Below, one piece after another: positions 8,801-14,010 of a DNA stretch of 14,010 nucleotides. Position numbers and translations under genes: made by a program. Each line of letters opens with the position of its first letter. The stretch's first letter is position 1. This DNA comes from JBBDSJ01 sp040905025 (lineage in GTDB: Bacteria; Pseudomonadota; Gammaproteobacteria; Methylohalomonadales; Methylohalomonadaceae), in assembly GCA_040905025.1 (NCBI GenBank), contig JBBDSJ010000002.1, positions 1 to 14,010 on the forward strand. Reading direction: 5' to 3'. A model generated the notes under the pieces. It had not been told where the DNA came from and searched no databases. It was given only the letters and a program-made list of their open reading frames with translations.

Positions 8801-10041
8801 GCTACAAAATCCCTTATGGTGCCATTCTGTCAGCAGCCGATGGCGACAAGGTTGAGCCGCGTCAGGTGATCGCGACATGGGATCCGCATACGCACCCGGT
8901 GATTACCGAAGTGGCCGGTACCGTACAGTTCTCGGATATCGTCGATGGTGTCACCGTGAATCGCGAGACTGATGAAATTACCGGCCTGTCGACCATGGTC
9001 ATTACCGATCCGAAGCAACGCGGCAGTAGCGCCAAGGATCTGCGCCCGATGGTCAAGCTGGTGGATGGTAATGGCAAGGAGTTGAATATCCCCGGTACCG
9101 AACTGCCGGCGCATTATATGTTGCCGCCAAAATCGGTGATTACTGTTGAACAAGGTGTTGTGGCCAAGGTCGGTGACATTATCGCGCGGTTGCCGCAGGA
9201 ATCTGCGAAAACCCGTGATATTACCGGTGGTCTGCCACGCGTAGCGGATCTGTTTGAAGCACGCAAACCGAAAGAACCGGCAGTATTGGCGGAAATCAGC
9301 GGTATTCTGAGCTTCGGCAAGGACACCAAGGGCAAACAGCGGATAGTGATCACGCCGGCAGATGGTGGTGAGACGCATGAGGAACTGATCCCGAAATGGC
9401 GTAACGTCAGCGTGTTCGAAGGTGAACATGTTGAAAAAGGTGAGCCGATTGTCGATGGCCCGCCCACACCGCACGATATTCTGCGCCTGATGGGTGTGCA
9501 TGCATTGACGGCACATATCGCCAACGAAGTGCAGGAGGTTTATCGGCTCCAGGGTGTGAAGATCAATGACAAGCATATTGAAGTCATTGTTCGCCAGATG
9601 CTGCGCAAGGCCGAGATTACGGACCCGGGTGACACTGATTTCCTGAAAGGTGAGCAGGTTGAGCGGCCACGGGTGCTTGAGGAAAACGAGCGCGCAACAG
9701 CGGCGGGCAAACAACCGGCAACCTGGGAGCCGGTCTTGCTGGGCATTACCAAGGCATCGTTGTCGACGGAATCATTCATTTCCGCCGCCTCATTCCAGGA
9801 AACGACCCGGGTACTGACCGAAGCCAGCGTCAACGGCAAGCGCGACGATCTGCGTGGACTCAAGGAAAACGTCATCGTCGGCCGGTTGATTCCTGGCGGC
9901 ACCGGTCTGGCGCACCACCTGGAGCGGCAGCTGCGGGCATCGTTGCCACCTGTGACCGAGCAACAGATAGAAATTGCTGCGGAAATGAGTGAAACCGGGT
10001 CGGATTCGGTCAGCGAAGATGCGGCCAGCCAGCAGGGCTAA
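5821..10041 (+). CDS. rpoC: DNA-directed RNA polymerase subunit beta'
   Basis: Catalytic beta' subunit of RNA polymerase; 1406 residues against 1407 in E. coli, nearly collinear. The N-terminal zinc site is Cys70, Cys72, Cys85 and Cys88, in ECLCGKYKR and CEKCG. The catalytic Mg2+ loop NADFDGD is at 458-464, so Asp460, Asp462 and Asp464 keep E. coli numbering. The second zinc site is Cys814, Cys888, Cys895 and Cys898. Trigger-loop region residues near 915-945 (GEPGTQLTMRTFHIGGAAS) are intact. The last 40 or so residues (acidic and serine-rich, ending EDAASQQG) differ from E. coli, as is usual for this tail. ATG 5821 has GGAGGT at 5807-5812 with an 8-nt spacer. It is co-transcribed with rpoB. 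Confidence 0.99.
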   Translation: MKDLLNLLKQQTEVEEFDAISIALASPEKIRSWSFGEVKKPETINYRTFKPERDGLFCAKIFGPVKDYECLCGKYKRMKHRGVICEKCGVEVTLTKVRRERMGHIELASPVAHIWYLKSLPSRMGLLLDMTLREIERVLYFEAYVVVEPGMTELERGKLMTEEQYLEAIEQYGDEFDARMGAEAVNELLKTIDINGEVERLRAEIPATNSETKLRKLSKRLKLLEAFQRSGNKPEWMVLKVLPVLPPELRPLVPLEGGRFATSDLNDLYRRVINRNNRLKRLLDLSAPDIIIRNEKRMLQESVDALLDNGRRGRAITGTNKMPLKSLADMIKGKQGRFRQNLLGKRVDYSGRSVIVVGPTLKLHQCGLPKKMALELFKPFIFSKLERRGLATTIKAAKKLVEREGPEVWDILEDVIREHPVMLNRAPTLHRLGIQAFEPLLIEGKAIQLHPLVCTAFNADFDGDQMAVHVPLSVEAQLEARTLMMATNNVLSPANGEPIIVPTQDVVLGLYYMTRESAAARGTGMKFADINEVHRAYETRVLDLHAKIQVRIREVLRDENGELQANTRRVETTAGRALLSRIMPDGLGFDHFNKVMTKKAVSGLINTAYRELGLKATVVFADQLMYTGFTYSTRAGISIGVDDMVVPDEKESIIDKAEDQVKSFEDQYASGLITNGERYNKVVDIWSRTNDQVAKAMMDKLGVDIVKDKDGHEVRQTSFNSIFMMADSGARGSAAQIRQLAGMRGLMAKPDGSIIETPITANFREGLNVLQYFISTHGARKGLADTALKTANSGYLTRRLVDVSQDLVVTEDDCGTAEGVLMTPLVEGGDIVEPLSERVLGRVLAQDAKPATSDKVVAPAGTLLDEKMVATLEELGVDEVLVRSPITCETRYGICAACYGRDLGRGHLVNIGEAVGVVAAQSIGEPGTQLTMRTFHIGGAASRAATVSNIEVKNGGTARLQNVKLLHQESGKDIVISRSGEIVVQDDVGRDRERYKIPYGAILSAADGDKVEPRQVIATWDPHTHPVITEVAGTVQFSDIVDGVTVNRETDEITGLSTMVITDPKQRGSSAKDLRPMVKLVDGNGKELNIPGTELPAHYMLPPKSVITVEQGVVAKVGDIIARLPQESAKTRDITGGLPRVADLFEARKPKEPAVLAEISGILSFGKDTKGKQRIVITPADGGETHEELIPKWRNVSVFEGEHVEKGEPIVDGPPTPHDILRLMGVHALTAHIANEVQEVYRLQGVKINDKHIEVIVRQMLRKAEITDPGDTDFLKGEQVERPRVLEENERATAAGKQPATWEPVLLGITKASLSTESFISAASFQETTRVLTEASVNGKRDDLRGLKENVIVGRLIPGGTGLAHHLERQLRASLPPVTEQQIEIAAEMSETGSDSVSEDAASQQG

Positions 10042-10048
10042 TGAAATA

Positions 10049-10081
10049 CCGACCACCCCGGCCAAGTGCCGGCGTGGTCGG
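10049..10081 (+). terminator. Hairpin after rpoC (terminator or 3'-end stabiliser)
   Basis: CCGACCAC (10049-10056) pairs with GTGGTCGG (10074-10081). After one C-C mismatch, CCGGC (10058-10062) pairs with GCCGG (10068-10072) around a CAAGT loop. It starts 8 nt after the rpoC stop. The stem is very stable, but the following bases, CATAATTCAA, are not a U-tract, so it is not a textbook intrinsic terminator. It could be a weak terminator, protect the 3' end, or act with Rho. Confidence 0.5.
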
Positions 10082-10176
10082 CATAATTCAAGGAAGCTCT
10101 GAATAATTCATCCATGAATTCCCAGAGCACGAGCAGTGCTACAGGGATGTAGCGGTCACGAAGCAAAGGACGCAAT

Positions 10177-10197
10177 ATTGAAAATGTGATTTTCAAT
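10177..10197 (+). repeat. Perfect hairpin inside the palindromic element
   Basis: ATTGAAAAT (10177-10185) and ATTTTCAAT (10189-10197) are perfect complements with a GTG loop. It lies near the centre of the 194-bp element, at the tip of its overall fold. Confidence 0.6.
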
Positions 10198-10203
10198 TCT
10201 CTT

Positions 10204-10235
10204 CATTTTCCAGTCACTTATGTGACCGGAAAATG
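10204..10235 (+). repeat. 14-bp hairpin inside the palindromic element
   Basis: CATTTTCCAGTCAC (10204-10217) pairs with GTGACCGGAAAATG (10222-10235) with a single A-C mismatch and a TTAT loop. Its GTGACCG half can instead pair with CGGTCAC at 10153-10159, so the element has alternative folds. Confidence 0.6.
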
Positions 10236-10299
10236 GCAGTACTTCCCTGTACTGCAGGAATCTCTGAATTAATTCGAGATTCCTCAGGCTGGAGACTGC

Positions 10300-10354
10300 A
10301 TGCTTGCTTGACAGGCTTGCGTCCCAGACCGTAGAATTCCGCCTCTTTTGACGG
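10300..10354 (+). repeat. 55-bp direct repeat, copy A (left of assembly gap)
   Basis: These 55 bases, starting ATGCTTGCTTGACAGG and ending CCTCTTTTGACGG, are identical base for base to 10455-10509. Copy A runs straight into the Ns. Its exact length and its position at the contig edge suggest an assembler k-mer overlap, so it may not be a true second copy. Confidence 0.95.
10308..10337 (+). promoter_or_regulatory. sigma70 promoter in repeat copy A
   Basis: TTGACA (10308-10313), an 18-bp spacer and TAGAAT (10332-10337) give 11 of 12 consensus bases. A TCCGCC discriminator follows. It is identical to the promoter in copy B and may be the same promoter duplicated by assembly. Confidence 0.5.
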
Positions 10355-10454
10355 NNNNNNNNNNNNNNNNNNNNNNNNNNNNNNNNNNNNNNNNNNNNNN
10401 NNNNNNNNNNNNNNNNNNNNNNNNNNNNNNNNNNNNNNNNNNNNNNNNNNNNNN
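10355..10454. other. Assembly gap of exactly 100 N
   Basis: A run of 100 undetermined bases between two identical 55-bp flanks. One hundred is a common placeholder for a gap of unknown size, so the true length could be zero, or could hide repeat units or a larger insert. Any frame that spans it is meaningless. Confidence 0.98.
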
Positions 10455-10509
10455 ATGCTTGCTTGACAGGCTTGCGTCCCAGACCGTAGAATTCCGCCTC
10501 TTTTGACGG
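10455..10509 (+). repeat. 55-bp direct repeat, copy B (right of assembly gap)
   Basis: Exact copy of 10300-10354, beginning at the first base after the Ns and ending before GCTGAAGCC. This copy is contiguous with the rpsL leader, so it is the one most safely placed in the genome. Confidence 0.95.
10463..10492 (+). promoter_or_regulatory. Probable str-operon promoter with GC-rich discriminator
   Basis: TTGACA (10463-10468) and TAGAAT (10487-10492) are separated by 18 bp, and TCCGCC follows the -10. Near-consensus hexamers with a GC-rich discriminator are typical of rRNA, tRNA and ribosomal-protein promoters under ppGpp (stringent) control. It faces rpsL, so the likely transcript starts near 10498-10500 and carries a leader of about 335 nt into rpsL-rpsG-fusA-tuf. 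The start site and stringent control are inferred. Confidence 0.7.
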
Positions 10510-10707
10510 GCTGAAGCCATTTCAGTCAATCACGGTATTTTTCACTAAAATTTTACAGATTTATGGGGCACCTGCACGAAGGTGCTTGAGCAGCCTGGCG
10601 GGATTGCCGGGACGGTAGATTGAGCAACGACCCTGGAGTACTTCCTTCATGAGCGAGGGAAAAGGCTGCAGCGGCCAAGTGGCTCCGTATCCACTGCTGA
10701 ATTCCTA

Positions 10708-10737
10708 ATATACAGGCACTGCATATACAGGCACTGC
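10708..10737 (+). repeat. Perfect 15-bp tandem repeat, two copies
   Basis: ATATACAGGCACTGC occurs at 10708-10722 and again, with no gap, at 10723-10737. The second copy supplies most of the left arm of the hairpin that follows. Each unit contains TATACA, a weak -10-like string without a matching -35. Confidence 0.9.
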
Positions 10738-10763
10738 GCCAGGGCGCGGTGTTGCTTGTTTTT
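10731..10763 (+). terminator. Hairpin with T-rich tail upstream of rpsL (possible attenuator)
   Basis: GCACTGCGC (10731-10739) pairs with GCGCGGTGT (10744-10752) over 9 bp with two G-U pairs and a CAGG loop, followed by TGCTTGTTTTT (10753-10763). It resembles a weak intrinsic terminator in the rpsL leader, about 70 nt before the gene. The tail is interrupted by G and C, so efficiency would be partial at best. Confidence 0.3.
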
Positions 10764-10834
10764 ACAAACCTGACAGGTTCCGGACGGGCTTTTCAGCGAT
10801 TTTGATAATTTAATGTAACCGGATTTGAGAGATT

Positions 10835-11209
10835 ATGGCGACAGTCAACCAATTGGTTCGCAAACCGCGCAAACGCCAGCGGGTAAAAAGCAACGTCCCG
10901 GCATTGCAGAGCTGCCCGCAAAAGCGCGGTGTCTGCACCCGTGTGTATACCACGACGCCGAAAAAGCCGAACTCGGCATTGCGTAAAGTTGCCCGTGTAC
11001 GCCTGACCAATGGTATGGAAGTGACTACTTACATCGGCGGTGAAGGTCATAATCTTCAGGAGCATTCCGTGATTCTTATCCGTGGTGGCCGCGTCAAGGA
11101 TTTGCCGGGTGTGCGCTATCACACTGTGCGCGGCACCCTTGACACCTCGGGCGTCAAGGATCGCCGTCAGGGCCGTTCCAAGTACGGTGCGAAACGGCCG
11201 AAAGGCTAA
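10835..11209 (+). CDS. rpsL: 30S ribosomal protein S12
   Basis: S12 sits at the decoding centre of the 30S subunit and controls tRNA selection fidelity. The 124-residue product has the standard length and is nearly identical to E. coli S12. The loop TTTPKKPNS holds Lys43 and RVKDLPGVR holds Lys88 (Lys42 and Lys87 without the initiator Met). Both are wild type, so streptomycin sensitivity at this locus is expected. Asp89 in the second loop is the residue that RimO methylthiolates in relatives. ATG 10835 gives the canonical MATVNQLVRKPR. Its Shine-Dalgarno is weak (TGAGAG at 10826-10831 is very close, GGAT at 10821 is farther). It heads the str operon; rpsG follows after 69 nt. Confidence 0.98.
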   Translation: MATVNQLVRKPRKRQRVKSNVPALQSCPQKRGVCTRVYTTTPKKPNSALRKVARVRLTNGMEVTTYIGGEGHNLQEHSVILIRGGRVKDLPGVRYHTVRGTLDTSGVKDRRQGRSKYGAKRPKG

Positions 11210-11278
11210 GTCCGCATTACTGACCTATTCAAGATTACCGCTTACATAAATATAAGGTTGAGCCAGGAAATTTAAGTC

Positions 11279-11749
11279 ATGTCCAGACGTCGAGTTGCCA
11301 CCAAGCGTGAAATTTTGCCGGATCCCAAGTTCGGCGAGCAGTCGATTGCCAAGTTCATCAACATGTTGATGCTGGGCGGTAAAAAATCTGTTGCTGAACG
11401 CATTGTCTATGGCGCGCTGGGTAATATCGAGGCCAAGGGTAAAAGTGAGCCGGTCGAGATTTTCAAGCAGGCACTGGACAATGTCCGGCCGGTAGTGGAA
11501 GTCAAATCCCGCCGTGTCGGTGGCGCGACCTACCAGATCCCGGTCGAAGTCCGTAGCGATCGCAGTATGGCACTGGCCATGCGCTGGATTGTGGATGCCT
11601 CCAAGGCTCGCGGCGAAAAAGATATGGGTTCACGGCTTGCCGGTGAACTGCTGGACGCTGCTGACAGCCGTGGCAATGCCATCAAGAAGCGCGAAGACAC
11701 CCACCGGATGGCGGAGGCTAACAAGGCCTTCTCGCATTACCGTTGGTAG
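11279..11749 (+). CDS. rpsG: 30S ribosomal protein S7
   Basis: S7 nucleates assembly of the 30S head by binding the 3' major domain of 16S rRNA, and it contacts E-site tRNA. The 156-residue product matches the common length. It starts MSRRRVATKREILPDPKFG and includes the conserved RVGGATYQIPVEV hairpin near 78-90 and the C-terminal helix ending FSHYRW. ATG 11279 has AGGA at 11265-11268 ten nucleotides upstream. In E. coli, S7 represses the operon by binding the rpsL-rpsG spacer. Here that spacer is only 69 nt and I saw no strong stem in it, so conservation of that control is unproven. Confidence 0.98.
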   Translation: MSRRRVATKREILPDPKFGEQSIAKFINMLMLGGKKSVAERIVYGALGNIEAKGKSEPVEIFKQALDNVRPVVEVKSRRVGGATYQIPVEVRSDRSMALAMRWIVDASKARGEKDMGSRLAGELLDAADSRGNAIKKREDTHRMAEANKAFSHYRW

Positions 11750-11799
11750 TTGCAGACAGAATTCTTTTAGTAACAGTTATATAAACAAGGTTAATAGAC

Positions 11800-13902
11800 G
11801 TGCCACGCAAGACCCCTATTGAACGCTATCGGAACATTGGTATTTCCGCGCATATCGATGCCGGCAAAACCACGACCACCGAGCGTATCCTGTTTTACAC
11901 CGGTGTTTCGCACAAGATGGGCGAAGTGCATGACGGTGCAGCCACCATGGACTGGATGGAACAGGAGCAGGAGCGTGGTATCACGATCACATCTGCTGCG
12001 ACCACCTGTTTCTGGCAGGGCATGGACAAGCAGTATCCGGAACATCGTATCAATATTATTGATACGCCCGGCCACGTTGACTTCACGATTGAAGTCGAAC
12101 GTTCATTACGCGTACTCGATGGTGCCTGCATGGTGTTTTGTGCGGTCGGTGGTGTGCAACCGCAGTCGGAAACGGTCTGGCGGCAGGCCAACAAGTATCA
12201 CGTACCGCGGCTGGCCTTTGTGAACAAGATGGATCGTGTCGGTGCCGATTTTTATCGCGCCGTGAAGCAGATTAAAGAGCGTCTGGGCGCATTTCCGGTG
12301 CCGATTCAGTTACCGATTGGTGCCGAAGACAATTTTGCCGGCGTTATTGATCTGGTCCGGATGAAGGCAATCTACTGGGATGACGAAACCGCCGGCATGA
12401 ACTATGACGAGCGTGATATCCCGGCCGAGCTCCAGGACGAAGCTGCCAAATACCGCGAACAGATGGTGGAAGCTGCAGCCGAAGCTTCTGAAGAATTGAT
12501 GGAAGCCTATCTGGAGAACACTGATCTGGATGACGAGTCCATCAAGAAAGGCATTCGTCTGCGTACCCTCGCCAATGAAATTGTCCCGGTGGTTTGTGGA
12601 TCTGCCTTTAAAAACAAAGGCGTGCAGGCGATGCTGGATGCGGTGATTGACTACATGCCGGCGCCGAATGATGTACCGCCCATCAAGGGTCTCCTTGATG
12701 ATGGCAAGGATACCGAGGCTGTGCGCCATTCCTCTGATGATGAACCGTATGCGGCACTGGCGTTCAAGATTGCCACTGACCCGTTTGTTGGCTCATTGAC
12801 ATTTTTCCGTGTGTATTCCGGTGTGCTGAAATCAGGCGACACGGTCTATAACCCGGTCAAGGGCAAGAAAGAACGTATTGGCCGTATTTTGCAGATGCAT
12901 GCAAACACCCGCGAAGAGTTGAAGGAAGTCCGCGCCGGCGAAATTGCGGCCGCAGTGGGTCTGAAAGATGTGACCACGGGCGATACGCTGTGTGATGTCA
13001 ATAACGTCATTACGCTGGAGCGTATGGAATTCCCGGATCCGGTGATTTCTGTTGCGGTCGAGCCGAAGACCAAGGCCGACCAGGAAAAGATGGGTATCGC
13101 GCTGAACAAGCTGGCGCAGGAAGATCCGTCATTCCGCGTGCATACTGACGAAGAATCAGGCCAGACGATTATTTCCGGTATGGGTGAATTGCATCTGGAA
13201 ATTATTGTTGACCGCATGAAGCGCGAATTCAAGGTGGAGGCCAACGTTGGCAAGCCACAGGTTGCCTATCGCGAAACTATCCGCAAGCCGGTTGAAAAAG
13301 CCGAAGGCAAGTTTGTGCGCCAGTCCGGTGGTCGTGGTCAATATGGTCATGTTGTGCTCAAGATTGAACCGATGGAGTCAGGTCTCGGTTATGAATTCGT
13401 CAATGCCATCGTTGGTGGCACTGTACCAAAAGAATATATTCCGGCTGTCGACAAGGGCATTCAGGAACAGATGAAGAACGGCATTATTGCCGGTTACCCG
13501 GTAGTAGATGTCAAGGTCACCCTGTTTGATGGCTCTTTTCATGAAGTCGACTCCAATGAAATGGCATTCAAGATTGCCGGTTCAATGGGTTTCAAGGACG
13601 GTGTCAAGCTGGGTAAACCAGTGTTGCTTGAACCGGTCATGAAGGTTGAAGTGGTTACCCCGGAAGATTATCTCGGTACTGTCACCGGCGACCTGAACCG
13701 TCGTCGCGGTATTGTCATGGGTACCGACGATTCGGCTGCCGGCAAGATTATCAATGCCGAAGTGCCGTTATCGGAAATGTTCGGCTATTCCACCGATCTG
13801 CGTTCCGGTACCCAGGGACGTGCAACCTATGCAATGGAATTCAGCAAATACAATGAAGTCCCGGCCAATATTGCCGAGGGCCTGATTTCAAAGAATCAAT
13901 AA
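11800..13902 (+). CDS. fusA: Elongation factor G
   Basis: EF-G is the GTPase that drives mRNA-tRNA translocation and, with RRF, recycles ribosomes. The 700-residue product aligns end to end with E. coli EF-G (704). G motifs are intact: AHIDAGKT at 17-24, the switch I segment ERGITIT near 59-65, DTPGH at 88-92 with catalytic His92, and NKMD at 142-145. Domain II follows from about 300, domain III from about 405, domain IV from about 480 (SGGRGQYGHV, and FHEVDS with His581 at the tip), and domain V to the end. The start is GTG at 11800 (PRKTPIERYRNIGIS follows), with AAGG at 11787-11790 nine nucleotides upstream. It lies 50 nt after rpsG and 52 nt before tuf. Confidence 0.99.
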   Translation: MPRKTPIERYRNIGISAHIDAGKTTTTERILFYTGVSHKMGEVHDGAATMDWMEQEQERGITITSAATTCFWQGMDKQYPEHRINIIDTPGHVDFTIEVERSLRVLDGACMVFCAVGGVQPQSETVWRQANKYHVPRLAFVNKMDRVGADFYRAVKQIKERLGAFPVPIQLPIGAEDNFAGVIDLVRMKAIYWDDETAGMNYDERDIPAELQDEAAKYREQMVEAAAEASEELMEAYLENTDLDDESIKKGIRLRTLANEIVPVVCGSAFKNKGVQAMLDAVIDYMPAPNDVPPIKGLLDDGKDTEAVRHSSDDEPYAALAFKIATDPFVGSLTFFRVYSGVLKSGDTVYNPVKGKKERIGRILQMHANTREELKEVRAGEIAAAVGLKDVTTGDTLCDVNNVITLERMEFPDPVISVAVEPKTKADQEKMGIALNKLAQEDPSFRVHTDEESGQTIISGMGELHLEIIVDRMKREFKVEANVGKPQVAYRETIRKPVEKAEGKFVRQSGGRGQYGHVVLKIEPMESGLGYEFVNAIVGGTVPKEYIPAVDKGIQEQMKNGIIAGYPVVDVKVTLFDGSFHEVDSNEMAFKIAGSMGFKDGVKLGKPVLLEPVMKVEVVTPEDYLGTVTGDLNRRRGIVMGTDDSAAGKIINAEVPLSEMFGYSTDLRSGTQGRATYAMEFSKYNEVPANIAEGLISKNQ

Positions 13903-13954
13903 ACAACAGTCAACTGAATCAGTTTAAACAGTACGATTTTAGAAGAGGTGAGCC

Positions 13955-14010
13955 GTGTCTAAGGAAAAATTCGAACGCAACAAGCCGCATGTAAATGTGG
14001 GAACGATTGG
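13955..14010 (+). CDS. tuf: Elongation factor Tu, N-terminal fragment (runs off window)
   Basis: GTG at 13955 opens a frame reading MSKEKFERNKPHVNVGTIG to the window edge. This is the N-terminus of EF-Tu, cut just before the P-loop GHVDHGKT. EF-Tu delivers aminoacyl-tRNA to the ribosomal A site as a GTP complex. AGAGG at 13944-13948 lies 6 nt upstream, and GTG is also the start of E. coli tufA. Its place after fusA matches the str operon. Only 18 codons plus two bases are visible, so completeness cannot be judged; genomes of this type often carry a second tuf copy elsewhere. Confidence 0.95.
   Translation, partial: MSKEKFERNKPHVNVGTI

Larger units (their letters stand above)
10091..10284 (+). 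mobile_element. 194-bp palindromic MITE-like element
   Basis: The ends are imperfect inverted repeats: the left starts AGGAAGCTCTGAATAATTCA and the right, reverse-complemented, starts AGGAATCTCGAATTAATTCA (one mismatch, two indels). Inner segments also pair across the element: acaggga (10141-10147) with tccct-gt (from 10244), and CGGTCAC (10153-10159) with GTGACCG (10222-10228). Several local hairpins are nested inside: 10096-10128, 10177-10197 (perfect 9-bp stem, GTG loop), 10204-10235 (14-bp stem, one mismatch), 10236-10255 and 10256-10284. It has no coding capacity. Short, non-coding and palindromic with terminal repeats is the profile of a MITE mobilised in trans by an IS transposase. No clear target-site duplication is visible beyond a possible CA on both sides. 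Confidence 0.55.
10510..10834 (+). promoter_or_regulatory. rpsL leader region
   Basis: This is 325 nt with no credible gene, between the promoter and rpsL. I see hairpins at 10503-10529 (ttga plus ctgaa stem with a cggg bulge, reaching back into repeat B), 10568-10585 (gcacct/aggtgc), 10594-10611 (cctggc/gccggg) and 10767-10779 (aacct/aggtt). There is also a 15-bp tandem repeat and a hairpin followed by T-rich sequence, listed separately. A 20-codon ATG frame (10649-10708, MSEGKGCSGQVAPYPLLNS) with GGAG ten bases upstream is present but unsupported. The leader is long for an str operon and may be regulatory. Confidence 0.4.

Noticed and set aside
8830..9714. 294-codon minus-strand open frame
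   Set aside because: It is antisense to conserved rpoC with no recognisable product or ribosome binding site.
10300..10509. CRISPR array or IS-flanking repeats
   Set aside because: There are only two copies with an N spacer, the unit is not palindromic, and it contains a promoter; a k-mer overlap explains it better.
10284..10529. Minus-strand open frame across the junction
   Set aside because: It runs through the 100 Ns and the 55-bp duplicate flanks, so the frame is an artefact.
10649..10708. 20-codon leader peptide before rpsL
   Set aside because: It has a distant GGAG and no run of regulatory codons or conservation evidence; it is noted in the leader entry only.

Overview
This window is core translation and transcription machinery from a gammaproteobacterium. 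The order on the + strand is: end of rplA, rplJ, rplL, rpoB, rpoC, a 0.8-kb junction, rpsL, rpsG, fusA and the start of tuf. Every product aligns almost without gaps to its Escherichia coli counterpart as I recall it. In E. coli the rpoBC and str operons lie far apart; here the str operon follows rpoC directly, as in Pseudomonas- and Xanthomonas-type genomes. RpoB (1382 aa) has an insertion of about 22 residues that E. coli lacks. From memory this fits a Xanthomonas-like length, but I do not claim a taxon. Strand use is uniform and all reading frames are intact.

Layout. 1-59 is the last 18 codons of rplA. 60-461 has no gene and is the rplJ leader, where L10-L12 autoregulation is expected. 462-1418 is rplJ-rplL. 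1419-1583 carries a long hairpin with a U-rich tail, placed where gammaproteobacterial operons have the rplL/rpoB attenuator and RNase III site. 1584-10041 is rpoB-rpoC. The two genes are separated by 88 nt that are fully spanned by a possible 31-residue ORF overlapping both neighbours by ATGA.

The junction 10042-10834 is the least ordinary part. It holds a strong hairpin just after rpoC, a 194-bp palindromic MITE-like element, an exact 55-bp duplication on the two sides of a 100-N assembly gap, and a near-consensus sigma70 promoter with a GC-rich discriminator inside each duplicate copy. A leader of about 325 nt follows, with several hairpins and a perfect 15-bp tandem repeat. 10835-13902 is rpsL-rpsG-fusA, and tuf starts at 13955 and runs off the window.

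The genes work together: L10 and L7/L12 form the ribosomal stalk that recruits EF-G and EF-Tu (fusA, tuf); S12 and S7 are 30S proteins at the decoding centre and head; beta and beta' are the catalytic core of RNA polymerase. I see no new enzymatic or defence system. The observations worth checking are the structure hidden by the gap, the mobile-looking palindrome and the small bridging ORF.
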